In this document: piece by piece, positions 62,086 through 64,000 of the stretch
How positions within the stretch are numbered: the stretch's first letter is position 1
How the letters are laid out: each line of letters begins with the position of its first letter
Assembly: GCA_004794785.1 (NCBI GenBank)
Contig: SJOL01002753.1
Coordinates: forward strand, 71,510-135,509
Origin: Opisthorchis felineus
Lineage: Eukaryota > Platyhelminthes > Trematoda > Opisthorchiida > Opisthorchiidae
Direction of reading: 5' to 3'
Length of the DNA stretch: 64,000 nucleotides
Notes under the pieces: model-generated
What the model was told of the DNA's origin: nothing
The model's input: only the letters and a program-made list of their open reading frames with translations
Databases searched by the model: none
Made by a program: the position numbers and the translations under genes

Positions 62086-64000
62086 CCTTCCATCAAAACC
62101 AAATCAATACGAAGATGAGTGTACAAGTCTTTGTGGTTTATGTGTATGTGCAAGCCGGATAAATTTCAAGGTTTTTCGCGGCCAAAGGTGTTTATAGTAT
62201 TGATCATCCCACCCACGGTTTATAAGATGAACCTGTCTGTGATTGACTTTGGCTTGGTTCATGTAGGCGGGACATCCGACCATTTTAGGTACCGTGATAC
62301 CCAGTTAGAAGTATCACAGGGAACCTAAGGTAATCAAAGAGCAGTGGTTCTACTTGAGAAAGGACCACTATAAAAAGAGCCCTTACATAGTAGGGCTCTG
62401 ATCTCAATCTTCCCATCTTTGAGCCTCCTTCATGGAGAACATTCTTACACTAGGGGACTCTTAACTCAAAATGACCCTATTCGTATGGTACGCAGCATGG
62501 ACTTATTAGTCACTCAAGTTGTCTGTTGTTATCCGAGCAGAGCAAAACAATCCTGGTGGTACTTAGGTAAGCAGTACATCAAATATATGACGCCTGCAAT
62601 GAATTTTGCTTAACACAGCATATTGGATAGAAGGGACAGTCGTATCTTCAGTGGTTTTACTGGGTTGTTGCGGTCTAGTATCACCAGATAGTGAGCTCGC
62701 CTTCTCGATCATACTGTATGCTCTTATGAGCGAATTCCTTTAGAAACATTACGCTTATGGCTTTGATATTATTTGGATGTCCAAACAAAAAAGCTATTCC
62801 TAACTCTGAGCCTTTTTAAAGTACCTTAGCTGATATTAACTTCTCGGCAGACAAGAAGTGAGGTAAAAGATAACGGCATTCCTCTTATGTAACACGGGCA
62901 ACGCGATAATAACCATAAAGAAGGAATGTGCGATGTGACAAGTTTTAAGCTACTTACTTATTTTACTACCATAAGCAGCCCCCTCCTGGGTGTAGATTAT
63001 CCAGCTCAAAGAACTTCCCAAATCACTGCCGCCATAGCACAATGATCCACAACACGAACGACGTAGAGTGTCGACCCATGTCTACTTCATGAACGAAGCT
63101 TGTAGATGCTAGGTAGTCTCAGGCTATCAGCATCAACCTTCTTGCTTATGCATGGGTTGTCAGTTATCATGCTTTTCAGCAGGGCCATCCTAAACACTAG
63201 GAATAAAACACCGGATATGACAGGTTTTGCAGCATCCGTCCAAACGACTAAAGACATCGTTGTCGAAGGAGTATATTTACTGACCTACGTACCTATTATA
63301 GATAATAGTGCCTGTGGGGGGTAGTGCTTTTGGGGTGAGCAGGAGATTCCCTTTTTAAAACCATAACAGTTATCCTCGATGAAGCATTTGAATGAATAGC
63401 GTGCGATGTTTCTTCCGGAGTCAAATAAAAGCTTCAGAGGCAATAAATTGGGACTAAATTAATCCATATTGATGTGGCTTACATTTAGCTTACCATCAAC
63501 TGCTAGCTGTTCCATGACCACAACGATTTCAAATGAAGTTCATCAGTAACTGTCCAGTTGTTCAACCTCACTCCTGTCTGTACGCGTCAGCGTATTGCAT
63601 TACAGAGACTATCCTCCACAGTGATAAGGGTTTCTATGTTTGGAAGTTTTTCTTGCTAAAAGGCCGATATTCTCACTTTTGCCAATCTTTTCAATGTATT
63701 TTCGGCCAGGAATGGTCGTATATGTAGGTGCTTTTGTCCCGATTGTGTGTGTCAGTTGAACTGGTCTTGTACTCGTTCTGTGGGCAAAAATAACACTGCA
63801 GAACATTTAATTTCACGTTCTTTACCAGTGAGGCTGCAAAACAAAATTTAGTCTCGAAAAACTCTTGATTATAGTTTACTTACTTGATGAAAACGGGTAT
63901 ACCGAATCGACTGGCTTTGAATGGCTGCATCAATGACTTTGTGTTGTCCATCCGGACTCCGTTTGTCGACATTCATGAAGGCTTCTCTGTCGTTTAAACC
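62086..64000. other. No recognised gene to the window end
   Basis: A plus frame at 62419-62613 contains a possible donor (CTTAG|GTAAGC, 62569) after a weak acceptor near 62418; it was not called. The remainder shows nothing recognised. Confidence 0.4.

Overview
The window looks like nuclear DNA of a repeat-rich, gene-poor eukaryote, most likely a flatworm, and possibly a diphyllobothriid-type tapeworm. No stretch carries the dense long reading frames of a bacterium. The recognisable coding matter is broken retroelements, and single-gene evidence comes from splice-site-bounded reading frames. The flatworm assignment is inference: it rests on remembered resemblance of the LINE endonuclease text to tapeworm and fluke LINEs. 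I could not search a database. Open frames longer than 100 codons occur about as often as chance predicts in sequence of this composition, so length alone was never used to call a gene.

Mobile elements are the best supported content. There are two 5' regions of one endonuclease/reverse-transcriptase LINE family: 37.4-39.7 kb, internally deleted, and 59.0-60.9 kb, frameshifted with a changed catalytic Glu. Two reverse-transcriptase LINE remnants lie on the minus strand (7.9-8.7 kb and 24.16-24.29 kb). A Penelope-like element remnant at 40.9-41.6 kb has YVDG in place of YVDD, followed by a decayed GIY-YIG-like region. A truncated Ty3/gypsy pol piece lies at 49.8-50.1 kb (minus). Two tRNA-derived SINE-like families and one further interspersed repeat (core peptide ESLVYDILQLN) are scattered across the window. 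Two copies of a short repeat with hammerhead-ribozyme-like cores lie at 15.85-16.04 kb and 33.1-33.2 kb; the first is a large inverted repeat.

Candidate protein-coding exons are all of modest confidence. (1) A minus-strand chain at 13.88-11.38 kb of four exons, two of them very short (26 and 55 nt), has splice phases that agree in only one frame. (2) A plus-strand pair lies at 16.45-16.88 kb. (3) Plus-strand exons at 55.3-57.9 kb could encode a membrane protein. (4) Single exons were noted at 14.9, 23.7, 48.3 and 51.6 kb.

Simple repeats include a 162-bp TAGA array at 33.4 kb, a (TA)n array at 26.0 kb and a 9-bp tandem at 52.3 kb. The rest is AT-rich non-coding DNA in which I recognise nothing. 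No rRNA gene, intact tRNA gene, CRISPR array or bacterial-type operon was seen.
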